Of a stretch of 64,000 nt of DNA, positions 11,772-23,190 are shown piece after piece. The position numbers were made by a program, and so were the translations under genes. Positions within the stretch are counted from its first letter, which is position 1; each line of letters starts with the position of its first letter. The notes beneath the pieces were generated by a model that was not told the origin of the DNA, did no database searches, and was given only the letters and a program-made list of their open reading frames with translations. Source of the stretch: Molossus alvarezi (Eukaryota > Chordata > Mammalia > Chiroptera > Molossidae); NCBI GenBank assembly GCA_037176705.1, contig CM073898.1, positions 21,383,501-21,447,500 of the forward strand, given 5' to 3'.

Positions 11772-11891
11772 ATATTGATGAATGTTTAAGCCCAAGTACT
11801 TGTCCGGATGAGCAGTGCGTGAATTCTCCTGGATCTTACCAATGTGTCCCCTGCACAGAAGGGTTCCGAGGATGGAACGGGCAGTGTCTTG
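11772..11891 (+). CDS. LTBP1: LTBP1 exon, cbEGF domain 4 (short, C-x-x-C variant)
   Basis: This is the shortest exon of the array, 120 bases and phase 1-1, between acceptor tttgattttccag and donor gtaggt. It encodes D-I-D-E-C and six cysteines with C-V-P-C (two residues) between cysteines 4 and 5, like the preceding domain. The segment reads C-V-N-S-P-G-S-Y-Q-C, with Ser in place of the Thr of the POGLUT2/3 consensus. The end, TEGFRGWNGQC, and the Cys-Pro-Asp-Glu-Gln-Cys segment identify LTBP1. Two adjacent cbEGFs with this altered central loop are a recognisable signature within the rod. Confidence 0.96.
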
Positions 11892-11980
11892 GTAGGTACT
11901 AAAGAGATTTATCATAGTTTTATTTCTCCTGTCTGGCCTGGCCTGTTTTCTGACAGTGGTGTAATGCCAAGTGGGCCTTC

Positions 11981-11983
<3 letters not shown>

Positions 11984-12016
<33 letters not shown>
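11984..12016. repeat. (CA)n microsatellite
   Basis: Perfect CA dinucleotide run of about 33 bases, about 90 bases after the donor of cbEGF exon 4. Confidence 0.97.
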
Positions 12017-12018
<2 letters not shown>

Positions 12019-12569
12019 ATGTAACAACATAATATTCTAAGAAAAGTTCTAAGTAATTTTTAACCATGGAGAAAATTAGGAAGTGAGTTGGCATGAAGAA
12101 TGTGAGATTTTACATGGGGCAAATAATTCTGGATGGAACACATTGTTACTTACCCCTGATGTGATAAATAACCCAAACCAAATTAAATAGTCACCACAGG
12201 GAGAACAGTAGAAAGTGAAATGCTTACAAAGTGAGTCAAGGCATTAGAAGAAGCTTCCATAGACTGAGTAGAATTAGGAAACATAGAAACACAAACTTGC
12301 AGCAGAAACAGACACAGAAAGAGAAATCTTGATTGATTGCTCATGTTCCTTATGTTCATGCACTTATTCATTTAAGTATTTAATAAAGACTTAGTACCTA
12401 CATTGGGCACTGAGAGAGATAAGTGATACATTTGCTTCGGTTCTAATTACCCATGTTCTCATTACCTTTCCCCTTTAGTGGTTTTCCTTGCTGTTTCTGT
12501 CTGCCATGCGATCTTTTCCGTAAAAGATGAACTCTTGCCCTCCATGCCAGACTCTGACAGTGGAGTTAA

Positions 12570-12960
12570 ACTTTTCATTCATTCATTCCTTCTACCCTTT
12601 CTTTCACGAATGCTGGAGAACTTACTGTATATGCCCAGCATTGTATTGATTGCCAGGATACATTGAGGGTCCAAAAAAGTACCTTTCTCCTGGAATTTAC
12701 TGTTCAGTGGGAGAGATTGGTACCCACCTGGACATCTCGTGCATCAAGGCAAATGCACAGATGATGCACGTGCTAGAAAGGAGGGTCTGTGATGCTACAA
12801 GAGCCTCTAAGAAAATCCTTGAGTTAATTTTTCACTGGGGAAGGGGATGGGAGGGAGAACATTTTGGATGAAGGAAACAGCGTATGAAAGGGGCTTGTAG
12901 AATGAGGAGGTCATATTCCAGCGGCTGAAAGGACAGTGTGACTCAAGGACAGAGATCAAG
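12570..12960 (-). mobile_element. L2 fragment, antisense
   Basis: The pattern 'cattcattcattcc ... tgctggagaac... tatgcccagcattgtattga' continues with 'tggaatttactgttcagtgg gagaga', which follows the reverse complement of the L2 3' region (inverted 'gtgctcaataaatatttgttgaatgaatg'). It is highly diverged. Boundaries are approximate. Confidence 0.5.
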
Positions 12961-14249
12961 GAAAGATTTGCTACAAGATGAGGGATAGACCATGCCAGAC
13001 CCTCTCGGTCTATTAAAAATGGTGGCCCAGTCTTACAATTCTGGGACGACATTTAGGTATTTTAGAAAGGGCAGTATCCGTAGGCGTAGCAAAAACGGTC
13101 CTAATTGCAAAGCTTTGGACTCACCACCAGGCCACACGAGCTGTATCAGGTGCAGGTGGCCCCGTGTCCTGAACCTCACTCCCATCCCAAGAATCTCTAT
13201 CAATGGACTTGAGAGATGTTGATCTTTGGGGAGGAGAAAAAATATATATATATTTTTTTATTAATTGCTTATTTGATAAGAATGTGTTTATGCAGTCTGC
13301 ATTGGTAGGAAAGTGCATTTGGTTTTAATTTTCCCGTTTGGCATACATTTTCTAGTTGTCTGTGACAACTCCATTCGTGTTCTCATTTTCACATACTGAT
13401 GCATATTCTAATCCAAGGGCAGGGCTTGAACTTTACCTTAAATAACTGAGTGGTGGTATAAACACAGCCCTGATTCATGAATTTGCTAATGGAATGTGAC
13501 TGACCAAATTGGCGAATGATTCTCTTCCATATAAATGCATTTATCTAGATTGGGTAATAATAATAAATGACTTCTCACAGCTAGATGTAGGCAATCAATC
13601 TAATTGGGACCACTTTGCTCCAGTTTTAGTGACAGAAACACAGCACCTCAGTTAAAAGTAATTCCACTTTGCCAACCAGATTAGCGGAACCTAAGCAGAA
13701 ATATTAAGTCACTGTGTTACTCAGCCGAAGTCACACACTTCGCTGCTTGTGCCAAGCAGTGGCTTTCCTTCCTGCATTCCTAAGGTCATGCATTTCCTAC
13801 TAAAAGCGGGCAGTGTGATTTTTCCTTCTGTTCTGGGCAAACTGTTAGTCTCTTTGTCACCTGTAGATCAAGCTTCTCTGTGATACAATTTCAGTTCCAT
13901 CCATTGCTCGACTGGGCTTGCACGCATCTAAATTTCTCGTGGGGGCTTTTGCAGATTATACCGAAATGGATTTTCCGTCGTAATTTTTTATGGTAGTAGA
14001 GCTTTCAGATGTTGAAAAGTTGAGCATGACAAAAAGCAGATATTGCAACAAACCTTTGCGCTCACACTGAGCCAGGGAATGGGTGGGGTTTTTCTCTGAA
14101 CCCTGTCAGTGCTCATGAGTCCCTGGCTGTATCCCTTTGCTTCTGTTCCCTTCTCCAGTTGAGTTCTCAACTCTGTGCTCGTGGTACCCCAAAATACTCT
14201 CCAGAAGGTGTAGCCCTTACTTAATTGTATCTTTGAGATGATAATCTAT

Positions 14250-14500
14250 ATTTATTCATTCATTTAACAATTGAGGTTCTACTACAAGCCAGGCATTTCT
14301 GTAGACTGGGGATAGAGAGGGAACAAAGTAAATTTCCTCCCTGCATTGCACTTCTACTCTAGAGCCGTTGCACTTACAAATGAACAAGCAGTGGGGTGTG
14401 TGGTGTGTCCCGTGTAGTGAGTGCCAGGCAGGGAGGAAAAGCAACATGAGAGAGAAGAGGGAGTGGTGGAGATACCGTGGTGGTCGGACATCAGTCACTT
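14250..14500 (-). mobile_element. L2 fragment, antisense
   Basis: 'tattcattcatttaacaatt gaggttctactacaagccag gcatttctgtagactgggga' is a diverged antisense L2 3' end. The following 'gcacttctactctagagc' corresponds to the 'gagcttacattctag' block. Coordinates are approximate. Confidence 0.55.
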
Positions 14501-15589
14501 GCAAGGTGTCCCTTGCTGACCATTTGCTTTCATCTCAGTTATTTGTGATGGTGGCATTTCATATCCTTTAAGTTCAGATAATTTAGGGTACATTGATGAG
14601 AACATTAAAGACTTTAAAAAGTTCCCAGTTCTCGCTGTTTGAAGAGAGGTGCTCCACTTGGCATTTGTGCGTGGTCCTCTGGAGAGATAATTGCTGCTTC
14701 ACAGTGTTGTTCTGTTCCATCCGACTAGCAGCCTCCTCCTCCTCCTCTCCTCCCTCTCGCCGTGGGTTTTAAAATTATGTAATTAAACTTGTACAGTGTT
14801 GTACATAATAGTACTTTTACTTGGCATTGTGCTTGTTTTCTTTCTTCCTTTTTTCTTTTTTAATTTGTCCGTCTTCATCTGACTGGGCTCATTTTTCTGT
14901 GACATGGTTTAATTAGGAACTAAGAATTGCTCTTTTGACCCTTGAATTCTGCAGGGAGTTGATGCCAGTTACACTTTCTGATTCTTTCACAAAACGAAAC
15001 GGTGAACTCGCTGAAGCTGTTAATGGCCTCTTTGTCTTCATGCCGTATGCTGGGTCTTACTGATTGATGCTTCTCCTTGACTTATGGATTAGAACAGCAA
15101 TGTTTGGGGCAGAAACTGGAAAAGTGTCAGCAGGTGTTGTCACTGGGAACACACTCTTTTTTAGTGTTCAGCCCGGGACACACAGTCCTCATTCTCAATA
15201 GCTCATTGTCCACTTTCAAAAGATCTCTCTCTTCGTGTTTTCTGGCAACTCTGTTGGCTCCTCTGTCAATGTAGCTTCTTCGTTCAAGTTGTGGATTTGG
15301 TCCTCTCCTGAGAGACACTTCCATCATTCAGCACTGTGTTCCTTGGACCTCACATTCGGCCTGGAGTTGTTGCCCATTTGGTCCTGCCTCTGATGACTAT
15401 TTCATCACCCTGGGTTCTGCCTAGTTCCAACTGGCTTCTCCAACCAGGACTTCTCTTGAGGGAAGCCAGCCTGACAGGTACTCAATTTACAGGTCTCTCT
15501 TGACTCATGGAGAACTAGCCTGACCCCAGCCCAACCAGAACTATTCCCCAAAGGAAATTATCCAATATTTAATTGCTTAAAGATCCCAT

Positions 15590-15765
15590 TTCCCTGAATT
15601 TAGATGGATTTGGGACCATGTGACTGCTTTGAAGCTCAGTTTTAATATCTGCAAAATGGGGTTGAAATACTTTCTTCATAGGGTGTATTGTCAGAACTGA
15701 GTAAGTGATACAGGAAGGACACAAAGAAGGACCCAGTCAATGCTACAACCATTCTTTTCCCTGCC
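15590..15765 (+). mobile_element. MIR SINE fragment
   Basis: 'ctcagttttaatatctgcaa aatgggg', followed by 'catagggtgtattgtcagaa', matches the conserved core and 3' part of the tRNA-derived MIR in sense orientation. Diverged, no TSD visible. Confidence 0.6.
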
Positions 15766-16566
15766 CGGTTACCCTCCCTTTATCTCCCTTGTCCTGAACT
15801 ACAAGAAATGCAGTAATCACTGATACCTGTTAAAGTAAATTACATGTTGAGTTTTTCTGTGTAACTGTCACTTTCTGGCTTTCTTGATGCTCTTCTCTTG
15901 TCGTTTTTAACTCTTCCTACGTCCTGGCCTTCCCTATGAACTTGAGTAATCTAACCTCTCATAGTTTCCTTTCAACTTCTCAGCATTTTTGTTTCGCTGG
16001 AATATACTTCTTGAGAGTCATGGTGCATCTCTGCAGGATCATTGATCACTCCTAACAAATGTTACAGCTTCTGCAATACTGCCATTTTCATTCTTCCCCT
16101 TCATTTTCTCTGCTCACCTTCACAAGGCACAGTCCCTGCCACCTGGTGGGTATATATGCAGCCAAAAGCCCTTTTTTAGGGTGGCTTGGTTGTCTTGCTT
16201 TAGAGTTGAGTCTGTGACAGACCATGTCACCCGGCAACACAAATTTCTTAGATTATTATCAGAGTAATCCTTTTTTGTCAGCCCACAATTAAGCTGATGA
16301 TGACTTGATGACTCCCATTGACTTTTTCTAAATGTAATAGGACTTAGGCATTTGAAGAACTTAATATCATTCAATCCATTGACAACAGGTTAGCCTCGGT
16401 CTAAATCAAAACCAGGCTCAGAGAACTTGCGTAATAAATATGGAGAGCTAATTGTTCTAAGAGTTCCTTTCACACTAGGATGTATTTTCAAATTTTAAGA
16501 TTCATTGTTAACCGTTATGGAGTATATAAATATTCAGAGACTATCTGGAATTGTGGATTTTCAGCA

Positions 16567-16567
16567 T

Positions 16568-16599
<32 letters not shown>

Positions 16600-16607
16600 A
16601 CACACAC
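16567..16607. repeat. (CA)n microsatellite
   Basis: CA repeat of about 41 bases with one cata interruption. Confidence 0.97.
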
Positions 16608-16734
16608 GAGATGGCAACTGAGTGTACCATCTACTTTTTGTGGATATTTTAAAATGTCAACATCAGACACTTAACCCCTTAAATCATTATATGCCAAAGG
16701 AGTCTGCTTTTGAGGACCTAACTATATGTCTGCC

Positions 16735-17095
16735 AGATGCCAGAGAAGATCTGAAGTTTTAGAAAAGCAACATGAAACAGAGTTGAATGTGGTTAGCAGG
16801 GGGCAGGGTGGGGGATTGGGGAGGTGCTATTTAAGGCTACAAACTTGCAACTGTTGGTAAATACACCATGGAGATCTAATGTACAGCATGGTGATTATAG
16901 AAAGCAGTACTGAATTAATTATAAATTTCAAAGAGACGAGATCCTAATTTTTCTCAAACAAAAAAGAAATGATAGTTATGTGATGTGATAGAGGTGTTAG
17001 CTAGTGCTACTGTTTTGCAGTATTATAACTATCAAACTATCGCTTCAACTCATACAATGTCATATGTTAATTACATCTCAAGAAAACCCCCCCAA
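16735..17095 (+). mobile_element. L1 3' UTR fragment, sense
   Basis: 'ggctacaaacttgcaactgt', 'aatgtacagcatggtgatta', 'ttctcaaacaaaaaagaaat' and 'gtcatatgttaattacatct caagaaaa' follow the 3' UTR of older mammalian L1 in order, ending in an A-rich tail. It is the opposite orientation of the copy at 19975-20285. Confidence 0.75.
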
Positions 17096-17139
17096 AAACA
17101 ACTTTTGTGAAGGAAACATACCTGCATGGGAATAACAAC

Positions 17140-17330
17140 AAAAAACTTCACTTTATGGAGTTTATAAAGGGCTTTGACTTTGTTGTTGCATTTGAGCCCC
17201 CTGGAAATCATCCCTGTAGTACAGATAGAGAAACTGATTCCCAAATAGCTAAATAGGCTTGCTCAAGGTCATAGGTAACACACGGCAGTGCTAGGACAGG
17301 GTCCTCTTTCTCCACAGCTGGTGTGGGCTG
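17140..17330 (-). mobile_element. MIR-like fragment, antisense
   Basis: 'ccctgtagtacagatagaga aactgattcccaaatagcta', then 'ttgctcaaggtcataggtaa', is the reverse of the conserved MIR core (inverted 'tgtgaccttgggcaagt'). Confidence 0.65.
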
Positions 17331-17896
17331 GCGCAAGCTCAGGGGTTCTGGAGTCTGAGATGTCAGACATGCACCATACATAGCCCAGCTGGGTTTTGCT
17401 AAAAGAGAGATGTGCTTTTGGAAAGGTAAGGTAAGAAGCCAGTGATGTGGTGGGATTAGTGGATTGATATTCTGAGGCTGTCCTTGGCTCTTTATCTGGG
17501 ACGTGCTTAGCACTGGCTCTTTTCCAGTCCTGAAAAGCAGTGATGAGTCTTTGAGGAACATACATGTTTGTAGGCAGCTACTGCATACTTGAGCTTGGTC
17601 AGAATTGACAGCGGCTGAGACCCTGAGGATTTACTGGACCTCAGTGCGGTTGAGCTGTTGCGTCACACTGGCCTACCCAGCATGCGCCCCTTTGCTGTGC
17701 TTGCTGCTCTGCGAATATGTCTCCTCCTCATCTGTAGTGTAAAAGACTGCGTGAAGAATAGTGAAGAGATAATTGAAGTAATGGCAGGGAGTAATCCTAG
17801 ATTTTTATGTCGCTGTAGTGGTAGAATAAGATATTGTCTGCCCATATCAGATGGTACTCACTCACTAAGCCCATGTTGGTTAGTCAAGAATTAAAT

Positions 17897-18163
17897 GAGC
17901 CCTGGCCAGTTTGGCTCAGTAGTTGGAGCGTCAGCCCACGGACCAGAGACTCCCAGGTTCAGTTCCCGCTAAGGGCATGTACCTCGGTTGCAGTTTGTCC
18001 CCAGCCTTGGTTGGGGTTGTGTGGGTGGCAACCAGTCGATGTGTGTCTCTCACATCGATGTTTCTCTCTCTCTCTCTTCCTCCCGCTCTCCCTCCCACTC
18101 TATCTAAAGATAAATGCAAAAAAAAAAAAAAAAAAAAAAAAATGTCCTCCGGTGAGGCTAAAA
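17897..18163 (+). mobile_element. Ves SINE, subfamily A, sense
   Basis: A full-length sense copy. The tRNA-like head 'ccctggccagtttggctcag' (A box) and 'caggttcagttcc' (B box) are followed by 'cacatcgatgtttctctc', a CT-rich block, an internal A-run of about 23 and the tail 'tgtcctccggtgaggct'. A perfect 11-bp TSD, aagaattaaat, lies at 17886-17896 and 18164-18174. Confidence 0.95.
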
Positions 18164-18429
18164 AAGAATTAAATAAGGCTGAATGGACTCTGAATGGTTC
18201 ACAGTGTTCACAGACTCATCTTGAAAGTACAGGCAGTAATGCAGGTAGATGGTTGCTCTGGAGCCAATCCTGACACACCCCAAGGAGCTGATAAGGGAAG
18301 TGGAAGGGAGGAAGGGTGTACAGCACAGCCTTGGGCTGACTGGTGTAAAGTCAGCCACCGAATACCCTCTGTGCCCTAGAGGTCAGACCCGCAGGAGGGG
18401 CTTCAGGCAGTCTGGTGGGTTCCCAGGCT

Positions 18430-18940
18430 ATTAGGAAGGGAAATTTCAAAGGGGTTCCTGACCCAGATGAAATACATCCCAAGGCAGTGAGAGAATTTGC
18501 AGGTGGGATTGTCGGGCCAGCTGGGAGTCATCTGGGTGAAATTGTGGAGGATGGAGAGTTGCCAGCAGCCGCCAAGAGATTGATGTCCTCATTTCCCCGG
18601 AGGAGGGAAGGTGGAGTCGGGAACTAATGACCGATGAACTTCATGTTGATCTTGACAAAAAACTGTAGACTGCAGGATTCAAATGATGAGGTGAAACATT
18701 TTTAAAAGGAAGTGATGATCATAAGAATCAGCCAGGGTTCAGTAAGGGCAAATGATGCCAGACTGTCTTGACTCCTCTTCTGAGAGAGTCATGAGAAGAG
18801 TCGGTCAGGGACCTCTGTGGGCGTGGCAGTTCTCGTTTCTGCGCGGCGCTTGTTCCAGGCTGTCAGGGTGTTATAGACGACAAGGGTGATGGTACAGTGA
18901 GGAGGAGTCATAAGCTGGAAACTATCATATCCACAAAGTG
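18430..18940 (+). mobile_element. CR1/L3 LINE relic, reverse transcriptase region
   Basis: A decayed LINE fragment in sense orientation. The frame at 18415-18627 reads D-P-D-E-I-H-P-K-A-V-R-E-F-A, like the CR1/L3-type reverse transcriptase segment 'D-x-I-x-P-x-x-L-x-E-L-A'. The DNA further on ('cctcatttccccggaggagg', 'gggaactaatgaccgatgaa', 'aatcagccagggttcagtaa', 'atgccagactgtcttgac') follows the same element in order. Stops and frameshifts are present, and it cannot be active. The start could lie as early as about 18240. Confidence 0.7.
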
Positions 18941-19359
18941 CTGGCCTTATAAACCCCCAACAACTTCCTTACTGTGGGAGGTTTTAATTAATTTATTGAA
19001 TGGCAAATGCCAAATTTTGCCCCCAAAGCATTTTTTTTAAAAATTTGGAAGCCATTTTTCTGTGGACACATTACCTTCCATGATAAATTTCCCTTTTGAA
19101 CTCATTAAGTATAGGCCCTGTGAGAATTTGGGTGATATGACTCTTCTGTAAGACTGTAATCTTAGAGTAAGTTGGGTTTTGATCTCCAATATAGAAAACC
19201 ACAGACAACACTGTCTGCCTCTACTGCAGGGGTGAGGGGCTGTGAGTGATGGGTGGTGAGGTGGGCAGGGACCACCTTGTTTCCCAAGGCACTGGTCCTC
19301 CCAAGAGTTGGAAGTAAGGATTGTGGGGACCAGCCCTCCCGTCCATACCACATAGGTTA

Positions 19360-19920
19360 GTCAAGTTTGTGTCCTTGACTAAACTGAATATCACTGGAAA
19401 CCACTGCAAGTTTTTAAAGTAGAAGAGCAACCACTGATTAGATTTGCACTTTAGAGCAAGCATTGATTGGGTTTGTCTTTAGAAAGATTCCTCTGGCTGT
19501 TGGTTGGACAATGTTAGGAGAGGGCAAGACCTGAAGTAGAGAAGTAAGTTAAAAGACTATGACAGTAATGTGAGTGAGAATGGTAGACTAGGACTGAAAT
19601 AAAATGAAGATACTTGAGAGACATACGAAGGGAGAGTTGATATGACTTGGTAATACATTGACTGTGGGGAAAGAGTGAGAAATCTGGAAAGAGGGATGCC
19701 CGTGTTCCTGACTGGGCACTTGAGGGGGTAGTGGCATTGTGCATTGACATGGGAGGCAGTAAAAGGTAGAGACAGTGGGACAGATCAGCTTTGCCCATGG
19801 AGACTCAGAGGATGTCTATGGGACATCCAGCAGAGATGTCTCGTAGACAGACCAGCTAGATGCTGAGATCTGCAGTTTAGGAGACAGGTCTGGTCTCAGG
19901 ATGCAACACTGAGCTTATTT
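19360..19920 (-). mobile_element. L2 LINE fragment, antisense
   Basis: About 550 bases follow the reverse complement of L2 ORF and 3' sequence: 'gtagaagagcaaccactgat', 'aaagattcctctggctgttg', 'gagagggcaagacctgaag' and 'gacatccagcagagatgtct'. Diverged and non-coding. Confidence 0.7.
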
Positions 19921-19974
19921 TACCTCCACCAGGTGAGGCTCCACTCTAGATACATTTCTTCTATATAGAGATTC

Positions 19975-20285
19975 TTCTTTAAATTGTGGTATAATTGACA
20001 TATAATGAATGCTATGTTAGTTTCACACATGTAACATAGTCATCCAATATGCATGTGGCAGAATGCTCACCACAGTAGGTCTAGTTAACATGGGTCACCA
20101 TACATAGTTACAAAAATGTTTTCTTGTGATAAGTGACGTTTAAGATCTACTTTCTTGATAATTTTCAAATATGCAGTACGGTATTATTAACTCTAGTCAC
20201 CATGCTGTACATGATGTTTTCGTGACTTATTTTATAGCTGGAAGTTTGTACCTTTTGACCCCATGTAGAGATACTCGAGTGGTAT
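19975..20285 (-). mobile_element. L1 3' UTR, antisense
   Basis: 'ttgtggtataattgacatat aatgaatgctatgttagttt', 'gtctagttaacatgggtcac catacatagttac' and 'gtcaccatgctgtacatgat', ending 'ggaagtttgtaccttttgac', are the reverse complement of a well-known mammalian L1 3' UTR segment. Confidence 0.85.
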
Positions 20286-21322
20286 TTTGCTATGTAGTTG
20301 TTTCCTCAAGGGCTTAAGCTCCATTAGGGCCAAGTGCTCATTGAATTCAAACTGTTCTGTGTACATGGAAATGATTGACTTGGAAGGACTCTGGTTCCAT
20401 ACAATTATGTCTGTAACAAGTAAAGAGAAGAATAAACTCAGCGGACCAGCCTCGGTATTTCAGGCATTCTGCGTCATCGCTCATCATGGTAGTGGCCAGA
20501 CAAAATAGAACTTATAACTATCTCATGCATAGTAATCCCTAATGTCTGTTCATTTACTTGAGAGAAATATTGTCTTAGGCGGATTTTGCTATTACATCCT
20601 GCAGTCCAGGGAGCCACATTGCCTGGGGCATGAATAATTAAACAGAGCAATCCATACATTTTTTTTCAACTTGTTAGCATTTTTGCAACCAAACCAGACG
20701 CTAGCCTTGACATTTTCACATTGCTGTCAGGAATTTCCATGCTCAGTGGCGAGGCTCATTCTGTCCCATGATTTACTTTGCCTTCAGAGTTTGGCTTATT
20801 TCAAGTCATTTGCTTTCCATGTGTACAAAAGTGGATGCCCACACAGGAAGGATGGGTAACGGGGCAGTCTGGAAGTGCTCTTCTTGTTGTTCCGGAGAAG
20901 AGTCAGTTCCCTGTAATTAATCATTTGTGAAAGCGAGGTAGACAGAGCACCTCGGCAGTGCCCGTTGGTTGCTTGGCTGTTCTCACCTGTGCGCACAGAC
21001 ACCCCTTTCTTTGCCTTCGGTAATCCTTTATTTCTGAATCCTATTGAAGAAAGATAGCGTGCAGTTTTAAAGAAATGTGGAGCAAATGAGTGCACGCTGA
21101 GTTCTGGATTGCTGACCGGAAATGAGATCGCTGTTGTTCAGGTGTTCATGACGCTGCCGGTTAACATCGAGGGTAGAAAGCTGCATTGCCTCTGTGGTGA
21201 GCATTGTCAAGTGACGTGGATGCAACCAAGAGCCCTTTCCTCCTCACGTTTGTCTGCATTATGCTTAAGTTGCATGAAGGGACAGACTGCTATACAATTA
21301 AGCCTAAACTGGGATGCTGTGT

Positions 21323-21973
21323 GTTTTCTTTTTTTAAAAATCTTAATTGTTGAGAGTATTACAGATGTTCCCCCCCTTCCCCCCCCTTCTCCCTTGCCCC
21401 ACCCACCAGGTTCCTACCCCACCCCAGGCCTTCACCACCCCCCTCCACCCCTCCAAGATTTGTCAGTCTATTTCATGTTTCCATGTCTCTGGATCTATTT
21501 TATTCATCAGATTCCACAAATAAGTGAGATGATGTGGTACTTGTCTTTCTCTGATTGGCTTATTTCACTTAGCATAATACTCCCCAGGTCCCTCCATGTC
21601 ATCTCAAAGAATAAGAGATCTCTCTTTCTTACAGCTGCATAGTACTCTATTGTGTATATGTACCACAGCATTTTTTATCCATTTGTCTATTGATGGACAC
21701 TTGGGCTGTTTCCAGATCTTAGCTACTCTAAATAGTGCTGCTAGGAACATAGGGGTACATATATTTTTCCTGATTGGTGTTTCAGGCTTCTTGGGTTATA
21801 GTCCTAGAAGTGGGATCACTGGGTCAAATGGCAGTTCAATTTTTAATTGTTTGAGGTAACACCATAGTGTTTTCCATAGTGGCTGCACCAGTCTGCATTC
21901 CCACCAGCAGTGTGCTAGAGTCCCCTTTTCTCCACACCCTCGCCAGCACTTGTGATGATTATTTTTTATATAA
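21323..21973 (-). mobile_element. Young L1, 5'-truncated, antisense
   Basis: This is the 3' end of an L1 inserted in reverse. 'cagattccacaaataagtga', 'gcataatactccccaggtcc', 'ctattgatggacacttgggc' and 'cattcccaccagcagtgtgc' are the inverted end of ORF2 and 3' UTR. It is less diverged than other L1 pieces here. A 9-bp direct repeat, atgctgtgt, lies at 21314-21322 and 21974-21982. The length of about 650 bp fits a 5'-truncated insertion. Confidence 0.85.
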
Positions 21974-22104
21974 ATGCTGTGTTATCAAATTAAAAAAAAA
22001 ACATAAACATATTCTCTCTCTGTTTCTGTCACTGGATTTTGTCTATGACAGAAACTTACAGTCAGGTTACAAGGATGGCTTTGGTGTTGACGTCGACTGA
22101 ATTC

Positions 22105-22290
22105 AGATCTCTGAGCCACCTTTCTCTAAGTGTGTGGCCTTGGGCAAGCTATTGCATTTCTCCCAGTCTGGGCTGCTTCCTCTCTGAATGGTTAGCTGGA
22201 TTTTGTTAGGATCAGTGAGCTCATGTAGGTAAAGCCTTTAGTGCCTGCACGCAGTTAAGTGCTTGGTAACGATTCGCTATTATTGTTTTA
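22105..22290 (+). mobile_element. MIR SINE, sense
   Basis: 'aagtgtgtggccttgggcaa gctattgc', followed by 'ggatcagtgagctcatgtag gtaaagcctttagtgcctg' and 'gtgcttggtaac', gives the MIR core and 3' segment in order. Confidence 0.8.
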
Positions 22291-22863
22291 TCTGCCTCCT
22301 CACCCAATGTCACACCTTCAAACTGCCCCAGGAGGCTTAGGCTTGTTCCCAGATTGGTTGGTTTTTATGGCACTGATTTTATTAAAGTTTTTTTCACCTG
22401 ACGATTGCAGTTTTTCCTGCGGTTTCTCTGGGTCACGAGTCATCTTTTGCTTCTGTGAATCCTCACGTCTGACTGAACTCATCAGGTCTCCTGGCGGAGC
22501 TCGGCCATCCTCAAGTCCTGGAGCATTGTCTTGGGGAGGGGACGTCACCCCAGAACTGCTCTCTCCTCCGCCCTCCTGGCTGCAGCCAGCCTTCCGCCGA
22601 GTTACGCACAGAGCACGTTTGGCCCCTTTTTGAGTTACTGTGTAGGAGGTCATGAAGGCATACGGAGAGCCATCTCACCAGAGCTGTTTTCCTCCCGAGG
22701 GCTGATTTGAAGCGTATCTTAAAGAATCTGTGCCTCTTTTGACAATCCACTATTTTTTTCTAAGTAAATTCAACTTTATTCATGTTTTATTTCTTTTTCC
22801 TCTCTTCTCTTTTTTTTAATTTTTTTTTTTTATTTCCCTTTCCAACACGCAACATTCTTCAAG

Positions 22864-22986
22864 ATGTGGACGAGTGCCTGGAACCACAGGTGTGCACAAA
22901 CGGCACGTGCTCCAACCGTGAAGGCTCCTACACGTGTTCGTGTGACAGGGGCTACACCCCCATGCCGGACCACAAGCACTGTAAAG
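22864..22986 (+). CDS. LTBP1: LTBP1 exon, cbEGF domain 5 (with N-G-T sequon)
   Basis: A 123-base, phase 1-1 exon between acceptor ttcttcaag and donor gtaaag. It encodes D-V-D-E-C, six cysteines, the [12 protein letters not shown] segment (beta-hydroxylation consensus; Arg replaces the Thr of the POGLUT2/3 pattern) and D-R-G-Y with the conserved aromatic. The stretch C-T-N-G-T-C between cysteines 2 and 3 creates an N-x-T glycosylation sequon (codons at 22899-22907). I recall Asp rather than Thr at that place in human LTBP1. The tail MPDHKHC is LTBP1-specific. It lies between the longest complete intron and a 6.5-kb intron. Confidence 0.96.
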
Positions 22987-23190
22987 GTAAAGGCTGGGAT
23001 ACTTTCTCTGTTTTGTTTGAACTTCCATTAAGAATAGGATAGAGTAACTGGCCGCCGGAAAGGGAGCCACACTACCTGTCACTTATGTTTACTGAGCCAC
23101 TCGGGACACACTTTGGTTGGCCATCTCTGAAAGCAGCTCCTGCTCGCGGTGAGATGCAGACCGTCTCTACATAAAGGAAGACATGTCTTT

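Larger units (their letters stand above)
11892..22863 (+). other. LTBP1: LTBP1 intron (about 11.0 kb)
   Basis: The longest complete intron seen. Its contents, separately listed, are two CA microsatellites, L2 fragments, L1 tails, a sense Ves SINE, a CR1/L3 relic, a young truncated L1 and MIRs. The stretches 12960-14240, 14510-15590, 15770-16560, 17330-17890, 20290-21310 and 22300-22780 hold nothing I can assign. The last 85 bases before the acceptor are strongly T-rich (a long polypyrimidine tract), ending ttcttcaag. Confidence 0.8.

Noticed and set aside
17897..17990. tRNA-like A and B boxes, here and in all Ves copies
   Set aside because: They are the heads of tRNA-derived SINEs with tails and TSDs, not functional tRNA genes.
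21109..21642. 177-codon open frame on the + strand
   Set aside because: The second half is the complement of an antisense L1 3' end, and the poly-Pro part is its C-rich 3' UTR. Not a gene.
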